Shown: positions 1 to 9,617 of the stretch, one piece after another | How the letters are laid out: each line of letters starts with the position of its first letter | Numbering within the stretch: the stretch's first letter is position 1 | Source: Rhipidocladum racemiflorum | Taxonomy: Eukaryota > Streptophyta > Magnoliopsida > Poales > Poaceae | Assembly: GCA_036346355.1 (NCBI GenBank) | Contig: CM070585.1 | Coordinates: 5,719,001-5,783,000, forward strand | Direction: 5' to 3' | DNA: 64,000 nucleotides | Program-made: the position numbers and the translations under genes | The notes under the pieces: model-generated | Told to the model about the DNA's origin: nothing | What the model saw: the letters and a program-made list of their open reading frames with translations, nothing else | Database searches by the model: none

Positions 1-41
1 CTAGATAGATAGCAACGATCATATTTGTTATAAGGTATAAT

Positions 42-172
42 TGATTATTTGCCACATATTTGATGATTTGCCATGCAATGTCTCACTGATAGTTAGACCT
101 TAGAGCTACATGTCAGCGAGATATAGCATGACAAATCATCAAATGCACACCAACTTTATGGCAAATAATCAA
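42..172. mobile_element. Short MITE-like element, older copy
   Basis: The segment begins TGATTATTTGCC and ends GGCAAATAATCA, so its ends are inverted repeats. The interior has further TTTGCC/GGCAAA pairs and a block with AATGTCT and TGTCAG. A related, longer copy lies at 36801-37010. No clean target duplication was identified, so the superfamily is not assigned. Confidence 0.5.
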
Positions 173-433
173 ATCTTCCTTGTCATAATCCCTGATTTCC
201 CTAGCCTTTCTGTTCTACTGTACACCGACAATCATCAAATGAGCAGTCCTCTCGTGTATATTCTTTCCGTGCGCTCGATTGGGAGTGCGGGACTCAAACT
301 TGTGTGCTGTTTTTTCTCGTACTCCTCAGCTGCGCTAATGGAGTAGCTAATATTGCATCGAAAGGGCGTTCACAAGGCAAGGAAGTTGTTGACCGGTCTG
401 GTTTGATGTTACATATGTGGCCCAAATCCAAAT

Positions 434-659
434 CAGAAAAACTAAAAAACGGTATACCGTTGCAACGGTATACCTCTGAAACTCATGAAACTTATGATTT
501 TTTGCACTGAAACTCATGAAACTTAGCACTAAAAACTGATAAAACATGAAACTGATGAAACTAAACACTGAAACTCATGAAACCAGCACTGAAACTGATA
601 AGTTTCATAAGTTTCATGGCTATACCGTTGCAACGGTATACCGTTGCCTGGTCACTCTC
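434..659 (-). mobile_element. 226-bp palindrome-ended MITE (Mutator-like), copy 1
   Basis: The element is bounded by the exact 9-bp duplication AATCCAAAT (425-433 and 660-668). Each end carries a palindrome: GGTATACCGTTG followed by its own reverse complement, complete at 451-474 and 22 of 24 bases at 621-642. The outer tips are CAGAAAAAC on the left and GTCACTCTC on the right. The interior is imperfect repeats around GAAACTCATGAAAC. The same element lies in the opposite orientation at 44553-44778 with about four substitutions by eye. A 9-bp duplication is typical of Mutator-like elements. There is no coding capacity, and reading frames that run through it on both strands are chance. Confidence 0.85.
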
Positions 660-955
660 AATCCAAATTTGCGGCCCGTGTGATCACCTATTTACATGTG
701 CACCGATGGGCCCCACACATGCAAGACAAATGCGGGCATCGATGCAACGGTTCCAAATTTCGTGGAATTGCTATTTGGGATTAAAGGGAGCGATCGATCA
801 CCAGGTCGAGAGCTTCCATACTAATAACACACCTGTCAGTGACGCTTTCGGATTCGAACTCGAACCTAGTAAGGATTCCTGAACCTTGCGCACTTCGGAC
901 TACGTATCCGATCATGTGTCGGCTTTTCCCTTGAAACTAACCCTAGCTCGCTCTG

Positions 956-962
956 TATAAAC
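956..962 (+). promoter_or_regulatory. TATA box upstream of the small ORF at 1095
   Basis: TATAAAC lies about 30 bases before a leader-like stretch (from about 985) that has no transposon features and runs to the ATG at 1095. This supports transcription of the ORF but is weak evidence alone. Confidence 0.4.
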
Positions 963-1094
963 TTACCGGTAGCTAGAGAAATCTACACAAAGGAAACGTA
1001 TATTGTCGCTGCCCTCTCAGTTCTAGCTTCGGCAAGTTAATCTGCGCGCACTGGTCGATCCGCCGATTGCCATTGACGATCTGATCTGTACACA

Positions 1095-1589
1095 ATGACG
1101 CCTGCAGGCCTCCCGAGCAAGAGCGACGGCGAAACCGTCGTCGATGACTCCAGCGATGAAGGGCCCCACCTGTCCCCCGGTGTGCACGACGGCGGAACTG
1201 TCGTCGATGAGTCTAGCGAGGAAGGGTCCCACCTTTCCCCCGGTGTGCACGGCGGCGGAACCGTCGTCGATGACTCCAGCGATGAAGGGTCCCACCTGTC
1301 CCCCGGTGTGCACGGCGGCGGCACGTTCCCACGCTGCCGGTGGGGCTTGTGCGTCGTGCCCGTGGTGTGGATGGACACCCTGGACGGGTGGGTTGTGGTG
1401 TGCAGTCGGCTGCCCGCCAGGGAGCATGCACCGGCCGGGGACGCCAAGCCCGCCCTGCCGGCGAACGGGGAGAATCAACTGGAGGAGAGGTGGAATGGCT
1501 GGTTGCCCTGGTCGGGCCTGCCGCCGATACTAAAGCCAGCAGAGGAGTTCCGACTTCCGAGCATGGATGGGAGCACAAGAGAAGAGTAG
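1095..1589 (+). CDS. Hypothetical small protein with 21-residue repeats (164 aa)
   Basis: I do not recognise this gene. The open frame is GC-rich against AT-rich flanks. The ATG lies about 135 bases after a TATA box, with a leader-like stretch between. Residues about 13-75 are three tandem copies of a 21-residue acidic unit of the form GGTVVDDSSDEGSHLSPGVHG. The DSSDEG part resembles a casein-kinase-2 acceptor site. The remainder is Trp- and Pro-containing with no known domain, signal peptide or clear membrane segment. The other two plus-strand frames and the minus strand are also open here because the DNA is GC-rich and repetitive, so coding is not proven. It could be a young gene, a non-coding transcript or transposon-captured DNA. 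Confidence 0.35.
   Translation: MTPAGLPSKSDGETVVDDSSDEGPHLSPGVHDGGTVVDESSEEGSHLSPGVHGGGTVVDDSSDEGSHLSPGVHGGGTFPRCRWGLCVVPVVWMDTLDGWVVVCSRLPAREHAPAGDAKPALPANGENQLEERWNGWLPWSGLPPILKPAEEFRLPSMDGSTREE
1131..1319 (+). repeat. 63-bp in-frame tandem repeat, three copies
   Basis: Copies start at 1131, 1194 and 1257 at exact 63-base spacing. They differ by a few substitutions and have no gaps, so the reading frame is kept. The unit contains GTCGTCGATGACTCCAGCG and ends in CCCGGTGTGCACGGCGGC. Confidence 0.85.
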
Positions 1590-3015
1590 TAGTCAAGACC
1601 CGTAACTTTCGTAGTATTACACATTTAAGGAAACATAGTATGTCTTAATTTGTACATACACAAGTGTGTGTCTATGTAATAGGTAGGAGTATTTGTTTTG
1701 TAGTATTATACATGTAATAATACGTAGTACTTCTCTCTCTCTCTCAAAATTGGTTTGCTGACATCAAAAGATTCTAGCTTTTAGATTTATACCGCTGAAA
1801 GTTCGGGTTACACTTTAATACCCCTCCGTTGCATGTTTGGCCTCGCTTACTGAGTTGGTCGATTCGACCAAATCGATATATTCCAGTGCCAATAGGAGCA
1901 TCAGAGAAGCAGATGTACTTCAAAAAGGGGGGGAAAGGTGGGACAACAACAAGCTAGCCTGACATGATGATGGAATACATGAACAGGATGGACATGAGCG
2001 AGACAGACAATTTAAAGGAAAGGAATTGTTCCATTCACAAGCTACATTCTACAACACAAGCACACAATTTCCTCGTTCAATTGGAAATCCTAGTAGCTAA
2101 CGACACAATCAACACAACGAACGCTGCACCACATCAAAACACTTCATCATGCCCTGTCCCATGTCGGCTACGGCTTCAATTAATGCAACAATTCCTCTAT
2201 TTGTATCCCTATCCTGGCATTGATCTTGCTGAAGGTTTCTTCAAGGTTTGATGCAATCACTTATGCTCCGAAGGCCTCCTCTCTAGTGCTCCTGCTCTGC
2301 TCCCCTTGCTGGCATCTCGTGATCTTCTCTGTACTGTTCTTCCCACATGAAAACATTGCGAGCATCATTCATCTACATCCAAATTCACAAGATTACAACT
2401 GGAAGGCAAGGATAGACACCTCGAAAATTCAGAAATCTTACTAAGCGCGATGTCATAGTACTGGTCACTGGTCTGTGTCAGGGCACGTAGACGTAGGCCT
2501 AGTCCATTAATGGTGCTGTGACCAGTGGGCACGTCATTGGACGGGCCACGCAAACTTCCCTTAACCAAGCGACATCGTGTAACGAACGTCAGGTAGCGTT
2601 GGTTCTCCACTCTTACTAAGAACATGGCAGCATACATCAAATAACATCTACCGGTCACTTTTCTGGTAGCCAAGGTACTGAACATGGCATTGCTGGCCTT
2701 CGCAATGGCATCCGCGATTGTATAGCAGGGTTACAAACGCTACCTGCAGGTCTAAGCAACATTCGAAGAAGGCGGATTGGAGCTTTGTGGCCGATATAGC
2801 GCTTGTCATGAAGAGCACTACCGCGGCTGCTATTTGCAGCTCGCTACCGAATCGATATTATGGGGTTGCAGAAATTTGAAATATGTACGGGTCATTAGAC
2901 CAAACTGGTCGTCATTGTTTATGAGATACAATCGTTTTGGGTGTCGCCACCATTCCCCTCTTGCTTGATGGCGGCCGGTGCTCATCCTCGATCCCTAGCT
3001 CAAACCAGATTGTCG
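1590..3015. other. Intergenic stretch, no gene recognised
   Basis: It contains a short CT microsatellite near 1730 and moderately complex sequence from 1900 to 2950. A minus-strand frame of 106 codons (2365-2685) has no recognisable domain. The last bases before 3016 form the CACTA insertion site, whose sequence resumes at 15061. Confidence 0.5.
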
Positions 3016-3036
3016 CACTACTACGGACATGTTCAT

Positions 3037-3445
3037 CTGTGTCGGTTTGGAACCGACATTAGTGTCGGTTTTCCAACCGACACAGATGTACCGACAGTAA
3101 TAATCGGACATTATCAGTGTCGGTTTATAAACCGACACAAATAACATTATCAGTGTCGGTTCTAATCACAAACCGACACAAATATATATATATTAGTGTC
3201 GGTTGTAATAACAAACCGACACAAATATTTACATATCAGTGTCGGTTCTAATAACAAACCGACACAAATATTTACATATCAGTGTCGGTTCTAAACACGA
3301 ACCGAAGCTAATATTCACAAATCAGTGTCGGTTAAATCCATGAACCGACACTAATATACACCATATTAGTGTCAGTTCAAACCAATAACCGACACAAATA
3401 GACATATCGCTGTCGGTTTCTTTTAAGAACCGACACAAATGATAC
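3037..3445. repeat. Left subterminal repeat cluster of the CACTA element
   Basis: About ten units occur at roughly 45-base spacing. Each is a GTGTCGGTT arm, an 8-14 base loop and an AACCGACACAAAT arm, so each can fold as a hairpin. In En/Spm elements such subterminal repeats are binding sites for the element's DNA-binding protein; that role is inferred here. Confidence 0.9.
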
Positions 3446-5106
3446 CTGACCGAAAAAATAAAAATCGTAATTGTGGCTAGCCTCAGAATACCGCTAGCCA
3501 TGCCCTCTCAAGCAACATGATCACAAAGTAGAGAGATAGCAATGTCAAATCAGATTACGTAAGAAACCTGTGACCTCGGGAATAGCTACTATTTGCGTTG
3601 AAGTAACCTCAACGTAATCTATTGTTAACAAGCATTTCAAAGCGGAATCCATAGATTACGTAAGAAACCTGTGAAATATAATATACTAGATAGATTTCAC
3701 GCTTACGCTAACGTGCGGCCAGTTTTGATGTAAAGAAGTATTCAAAAGCGGGACACACCAACGATTGCACCATATAAAAACATCCATACGATGATTCATC
3801 CTACATCATACTAACAGAGTAATAGACGTATTGGCGGCAAAGCAGATGAGAAATAGCCGGTTTGCACATGATAGCTATATAATATATAAGCGTAAGAGTT
3901 TAGTTCCACGTCTATAAATGTAGTCTCGAAATTGCGTTTGGTCAAAAAAACTAATTCGATTCTTTAAAAACCTCACATGGCTACTTGATCAGACAATCAG
4001 ATTAAGTATTGTAGCATGCATTCACATATATGATCTCATTTCAGCTAGAAATGTAGAACTTGTCTAAGGACCAAATTTTCCGAGAAAAATTGGTATTAAA
4101 CATCTAATCAAAGACCTAATTACACAAAACAATAAACTTTTTGCTGATGTGAGAACACCGAAATAGATCCAGATCTAAGCCTCAAGTAAAGCAAAGGGGC
4201 ACAAATTTTGTAAGAAAAAGGAAACACCGCTGAACATAGGGAAATACACTGAGCCGGATTCGACTTGTTCCATTTTGAACTCCACGAAAACAAAAGAAAC
4301 ATTATGAGGAAAACAAAAGGTGGCATTTAAATCTCCAAATTTGTTGTTTATTTCAATTATCGATCGCTAAAATTTCAAACTTTAGGGAGAAGAACCATGA
4401 TAAGCTTTCACAAGATGGAAGGAAGCAAGAAATTTACCTAACAAAGATAATGAATCACCAACAAATAGCCTCTTGCCATTCATGAAAAGGCCCAAACCAA
4501 TACTAAGTAAATGTCTTTTGGTGACTTGATTTCGCAAGAAAACCTGCAAGTATGAAAGAAAGCAAAGCGTTGGTAAACAAAGGAGTCAGTAACAATGTAC
4601 AGAGGGACATGGCAAAGGTAGAAGCTAGAAGATCTGCTACCTTGTATATATTTTTCATTGGCCATCAAACCGGCTATTGAGATGACAAAGTACTACAATA
4701 CCTCGACAAATGATGAGTAGAAGTGATGGCGGAAAAGATAAGATTAAATTGAAAAGGAAAAAGAGGGGACAAAAGATATATAGATCAGGGTTAGGGTATT
4801 CATTGGATTCATCATGCGATTTGGTCTTTGTCAGAAGATAGATCCTTTTCAATGAGGTATATCATTGAAACATTTATTCTAATGAAGAATGGTTATCGCA
4901 TATCACCACATCTGAAAATTTGGATCGGCGATGCGAGGGGATGAATGTAGGAAGAGCAGCGCAAGGGTTTAGGGACATGAGGCCTCGAGAGCTCCTCGAG
5001 GCCCAAATCTACGACGCTTTATCATAAAAGAACCATCTCATTCAGAACCAAATAATTTAAATGTTACAAAACCATGCGTACATCATTCTACATTGCACCA
5101 ACTGTT
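3446..5106. other. CACTA interior without recognisable coding sequence
   Basis: AT-rich DNA between the left repeat cluster and the protease-like gene. It has a short direct repeat of ATTACGTAAGAAACCTGTGA (near 3553 and 3655) and several short minus-strand frames that could be terminal exons of the second gene. None has a domain I recognise. Confidence 0.5.
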
Positions 5107-6828
5107 TTAGTGAAAAATATGAAACATCATCACACTCTGTAAAGATACATATATCAATCGGAGTGGGATGGAGACACGATCGTTCAGATTAGTACGTAAG
5201 ACCGGGTCATTGTTGTCGTGGTCATGAAACTTGCCATTCTTGTTGATGATTTGACTCATGATGAACCAGGCGAGTTGTCCCCTGAATGGCTTTGATTTCT
5301 TTATGGTGCAGTCCATCCGTAGGCAATTTTAGGCGCTATAAGTAAAAAAATGAATGTGAGCTTTCGTAGCTATCGTTAGGCATGAATCAATTTGCGTTGT
5401 TAGCATGACAAACCTCTACGTCATTGTCTACTAATGTAGAACCTAAGATTTCCCGCATGTATTGGCAGATAAAATATCCGCATAAATTTGTGCCTTGCAA
5501 CTGTTTGTGACAACGCAAAGAATAAATAAACCACAATGTCACGAAGCTTGAGTCATTTACTACAAAATGCGATATAGAAAATAATGTGTACGTCATCGAA
5601 TTTAGTACGCATTGAGAGGGACTTTTGGAATGGGCGGTATCTCATGCTCTTTTGTGATATCTTTTAAAGGCATTCAGTAGTATATTTGTCATGTCCTTGT
5701 AAAGTTCTACATCTTTATCCAGGGATCGATACAACCATTTTGCTCTTATCGAGTGCAATGGCAACGAGTATCCAATGGAATCTACACACACAGGTAATAT
5801 AGTCATTGTGTTAAGATCACAATGAGTAAGGAACAACATCGAGTAATATAACTAGCTAGTGAACCACTTACTTGAAGTTGTAGGGAAAAAGTATCAATTC
5901 CTTCTCTTGAAGTTTAATGAAAGTATTATATATGTATTCCTCGACCTCATTTGGTGTTCCTCCGACTAAAGGTTCACAAACTATTCACGTCGAGGAACCC
6001 TACACTAAGTGCTTGCGTTTTCCTTAATTCAATGGTCTCGTACCTACATAATAAAGAAGTTTCACATATTTGCATTTATCGGAACTTCATTAATGTTTGC
6101 GGCAATTTATGTAATTCATACTTACAGTACCCAACATCTCAAAAGAGACACGTCGAGAGCATCCTGATAGTACATGTTATGCAAGTTGTCGAATTCAATC
6201 AAGAAGCACCCATCCCCATGGTGAAAATGCTCATCTTTAAAAATTGAAATGACCGACTTTCGATCGTCCTGGTTGGACCGCTCCATGTACCACTTATGCA
6301 ATCTTTGCATCATTAATGTTAGGGTATCAAACATTTTTTGGGTCACTAAAGGCTTACCCATCTCGAATTTCAGTCTTTGTACAATATCTTGTCCGTCTGA
6401 TTTCGATTTGCCCTTATATTTTTTAAGCACAACATGTTCAGTCTTGGCGTCACCTGATGTGTTCGACTTGGCTCGCCTACTTTTCAATTTCTTTGTAGTA
6501 TGCACATTATGTTCTTCACGTATCTCATTGAGCGACTAATCTTTGGAATATCGATCTTTATCCTGGTGGTGGGGGCACTTGACACTGGGGTGCAGGTTGA
6601 TTTATATTTAGACACTGCTGCTTGTGGTGAATTAGGAGCCCCAGTCTCTGATATGTCCGTGATAACATGTCGGCCTTCAGGCTTCTTTGTTTGCCCTCGT
6701 CCACGACGCTTTGCTACCGCGACATCAGTGGCAGGCGAAACTTCAGCGTCCGATGTGTGGATGTTGAGGAAGCTAGTCGGGCTTCTGCTCGGGCTCCTAC
6801 TCGGGTTAGGCTCAGGGGTCCCCTCCAT
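5107..6828 (-). pseudogene. Second CACTA gene, Ulp1/C48-like cysteine protease remnant
   Basis: Minus-strand open segments in order are 6828-6484 (Ser/Pro-rich N-terminus with a basic RRGRGQTKK stretch), 6505-6122 (basic, no known domain), 5839-5642 (containing ELYKDMTNILLNAFKRY) and 5596-5387 (containing GTNLCGYFICQYMREI). The last two match the region that carries the catalytic Cys in the Ulp1-like protease domain frequently found as the second ORF of plant CACTA elements. The Cys is in the NLCGY motif. Segments lie in different frames, so they are either exons joined by short introns or a decayed gene; I could not fix the splice sites. The likely promoter side is the GC-rich block and internal repeat cluster at 8484-9150. 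The protease call rests on short motifs. Confidence 0.55.
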
Positions 6829-6964
6829 CTGTTGTTTATGAATTAATTAGTTAAATAAATTGTTATTCACAAACAAAGGGTTACTGATGAAGCTATTGAT
6901 ATAGAATTGTTATTCACAAGGTCATCTTGGTAGGTTAAGAGTTATTTTGTACATACACTTGATT

Positions 6965-7220
6965 GATTGGTAGTGCGCTCACGCACTTGGTGTAGCAAGT
7001 TAAGAGAACTAAATGTAAGAGAAGAAAGTTAAGAGAATTTAAGAGAAGGAAGTTAAGAGAACCAAATGTATAATTGATTGGTAGTGCGCTCAGGCACTTG
7101 GTGTAGCAAGTTAAGAGAACCAAATGTAAGAGAAGAAAGTTAAGAGAATTTAAGAGAAGGAAGTTAAGAGAACCAAATGTATAATTGATTGGTAGTGCTC
7201 TCAGGCACTTGGTGTATTAA
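6965..7220. repeat. 111-bp tandem repeat inside the CACTA element
   Basis: GATTGGTAGTGCGCTCA recurs at 6965, 7076 and 7187 (third copy with CTCTCA), spaced exactly 111 bases. The units also carry the purine-rich phrase AAGTTAAGAGAA several times. Two full copies and part of a third are present. Confidence 0.85.
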
Positions 7221-8483
7221 CGCTAGAGACTAGCTCTTACCTCATCTACACCTGGGTCAGGTTTACCTCATTTGAACTAAACAATTAACTATGTAAAGAA
7301 GGCCTTGAATCCTTACCTTCCTAATCATGCAGATTAATGTATTATTTAATCAATTTCACAGTTCTTATGATCATAATTCAGAATAATACATATATACAGA
7401 TAGTACCATGTTGGCAAATAAAGTAACACAGACAGTAATCAAAAGAGGACAACTACAGACAGTAATCAATAATGAACAAGCTTTGCAACAGCGAAAGGAA
7501 TTAAACAATTTGCCGCATGTAAGTCTACTGATTCAAGGCCTAATTCACAACCTTAATTGTCCAATTCATCATTTGACCCAATTTGCATCATCGAGCAATA
7601 AAAGAAAAATCAAAAGAAAACATTGAAGCATTGACATAGCATATTCCAATCCTCGATAAACAATACAACATGGCATATAACTCATTCAAAACAAAGACAA
7701 AATTGAGCATTTTATAACCAAACATATACAGGTCACTCAATGAAATCATGTGTTCGGCCATATTAAATCAACTAGATAAAAACCTCAAGAAGATTTGTAA
7801 TCTTATTTCTCTCAGATGTCAGGTTGCTTAATCAAGAGATTAGCCTTCCTCGCCACAACGGCAATTTGATCATAGACTAGTTGTGACAGTACTTCTAGCA
7901 AAATTTGAAATCAGTTCTCGCTTTGGCAACACAGTTTACCTTCATTAGTGAGTTACTAGGGCAGTCACAATCAATCTATGACAAGCACGACTTTAATGAA
8001 AGATCAAAGCCAATTCACAAACTGACAATAAGTAACGAACTGAACTAAGGAACCTACATAACATCCAGTAACGAACAGAACTATATAAGCAACAGAAGAA
8101 CTGATAATAAGTAACGAACAGAACTATATCGGCAACAGAAGAACTGAACTAAGGAACCTACATAACATCCAGTAAAGGAATTTGACAAGACAGTAACAAC
8201 AAGATAACTAATTTCAGACTTCACTTATACTGTCACAACCTTGTCTCACTCAAGCCGACTCCTCACAGAGAATTACCCACACCAACAAACCGCACAATTT
8301 CACAAGCACACCCTTCACCAAAGGGGATCAAAGACACGATCGGCAATGAAGCAACCACAAGCCAACTCCCAACCGCAAGCCAACCTTTGGGCGGCACAAG
8401 TCCGGTGCAAACCCTACGGATCCAACCCACGCAGCCTAGAACCCTAACCCTAGCCAAACAAAAGATCCATTATCCATTCCATA
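7221..8483. other. CACTA interior, leader or intron of the second gene
   Basis: AT-rich DNA with a locally duplicated block at 8040-8175 (AACATCCAGTAA and AGTAACGAACAGAACTATAT each twice). No domain-bearing frame is seen. By position it may be a leader intron of the protease-like gene. Confidence 0.4.
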
Positions 8484-8880
8484 GTGGGGGCAAGCAAAAG
8501 TGAGGGCGGCGGGAGGCATCACAAACCATCACAAACCATCACAGAGATAACACACTTAGTGAACATAACCATCACAAACCGTCTGGAGGCGGCTTGTGGG
8601 GAGGAGGAGCAAGGGTCGGCGTCGGCGCTCGGGCGGCGTGGGCGGCGGCGAGACGAAGGGCGAGGGGCAGCGGCGGCAGGCGGCGTGGGTGGCGTCGAGG
8701 GTCGGCGTCGGCGCTCGGGCGGCGTGGGTGGCGTCGAGGGTCGGCGTGGGCGCTCGGGCGGCGTGGCGGCGGCGTGGGCGGGGGCGAAGCGGCGGCGGGT
8801 GGCCTCTGAAATTCGGCGTCGGCGCTCAGGCAGCGTCGACTTAGGTTTAGGGTTCAAGGGCACGGCGTATTGGACTTAGG
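8484..8880 (-). other. GC-rich block, candidate first exon of the second CACTA gene
   Basis: A sharply GC- and CpG-rich island (8590-8830) in an AT-rich element. It is made of near-repeats of GGCGTGGGTGGCGTCGAGGG, so every frame is open. On the minus strand a Pro/Arg-rich frame (8863-8519) begins next to the internal subterminal cluster. In maize En/Spm a GC-rich first exon sits beside the subterminal repeats, and this arrangement copies that pattern. Translation of the frame is doubtful. Confidence 0.4.
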
Positions 8881-8939
8881 TTTAGGGTTCAAGGACTTAG
8901 ATTTATATCCTGAGATTGGCGTCGAAGTGTGCGGGAGTA

Positions 8940-9150
8940 TTTGTGTCGGTTCAATACAACAACCGACACAAAATACATTTTAGTGTCGGTTCCATAAAAA
9001 ACCCGACACTGATAGTCGATAATTGTGCCGGTTTAAACTACGAACCGACACAAAATATATATTTAGTGTCGGTTCCATATTAAAATCGACACTGAAAGTG
9101 AATAATTATGCCGGTTGCAACTACGAACCGACACAAATTATACTTTTAAG
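8940..9150. repeat. Internal copy of the CACTA subterminal repeats
   Basis: About five units of the same GTGTCGGTT/AACCGACAC hairpin motif as at the element ends, some as the variant GTGCCGGTT or ATGCCGGTT. They lie in the middle of the element, 5.9 kb from both ends, between the 3' end of the transposase and the 5' side of the second gene. Confidence 0.9.
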
Positions 9151-9179
9151 TATCAGCCCCATATATATCTTATTTAAAA

Positions 9180-9555
9180 GGTAGGATTTCTATTTTTTTA
9201 TATTATAACCTAGGGTATATACTAAAATTGTAATCTACATGAGACTAATAAATAAAAGTCTATATAAATATATAATAGGTATATACTTTATTTATAATGT
9301 AGGATTCCTAGTTTTTTGATATTATAAAAATATTCTAAAATTGTAATCAACATGAGAAAAACAACTAAAAGTCCACAAAAATAATCTTTTCAATGTATTA
9401 ATATAATTGGTATATATGTTATTTAAAAGGTAGGATTTCTAGTTTTTTTTATTTTATAAAAATATCCTAAAATTGTAATCAACATGAGACTAATAACTAA
9501 AAGTCCACATAAAATTGTAATCAACATGAGAAAAACAACTAAAAGTCCACATACA
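9180..9555. repeat. Diverged tandem repeats of about 118-132 bp
   Basis: The phrase GTAGGATTTCTAGTTTTTT followed by ATCCTAAAATTGTAATCAACATG and ACTAAAAGTCCACA recurs from about 9180, 9298 and 9430, with a partial fourth copy to 9555. It lies just downstream of the transposase stop and is AT-rich and non-coding. Confidence 0.75.
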
Positions 9556-9617
9556 TGCATATTTTTGACATCATATTTATATTATATTTTTGTACATCAC
9601 ATTAACATTACTCCTAG

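Noticed and set aside
347..568. Identical protein frames at 347-568 (minus) and 44644-44925 (plus)
   Set aside because: Both read through the two inverted copies of the 226-bp MITE. The shared peptide is a consequence of the repeat, not a gene family.
2660..3015. Possible element with ACCTTGG-type inverted ends around the CACTA insertion (near 2675 and 15235)
   Set aside because: The match is only about 12 bases and the inner arms do not align, so it was not called.
3037..3445. Regularly spaced palindromic units resembling a CRISPR array
   Set aside because: The DNA is plant nuclear, units lie symmetrically at both ends of a CACTA element, spacers are short and similar, and no cas genes exist.
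8519..8863. Pro/Arg-rich protein from the GC-rich block
   Set aside because: All frames are open across this tandemly repeated GC-rich DNA. There is no independent sign of translation, so it is listed only as a possible first exon.
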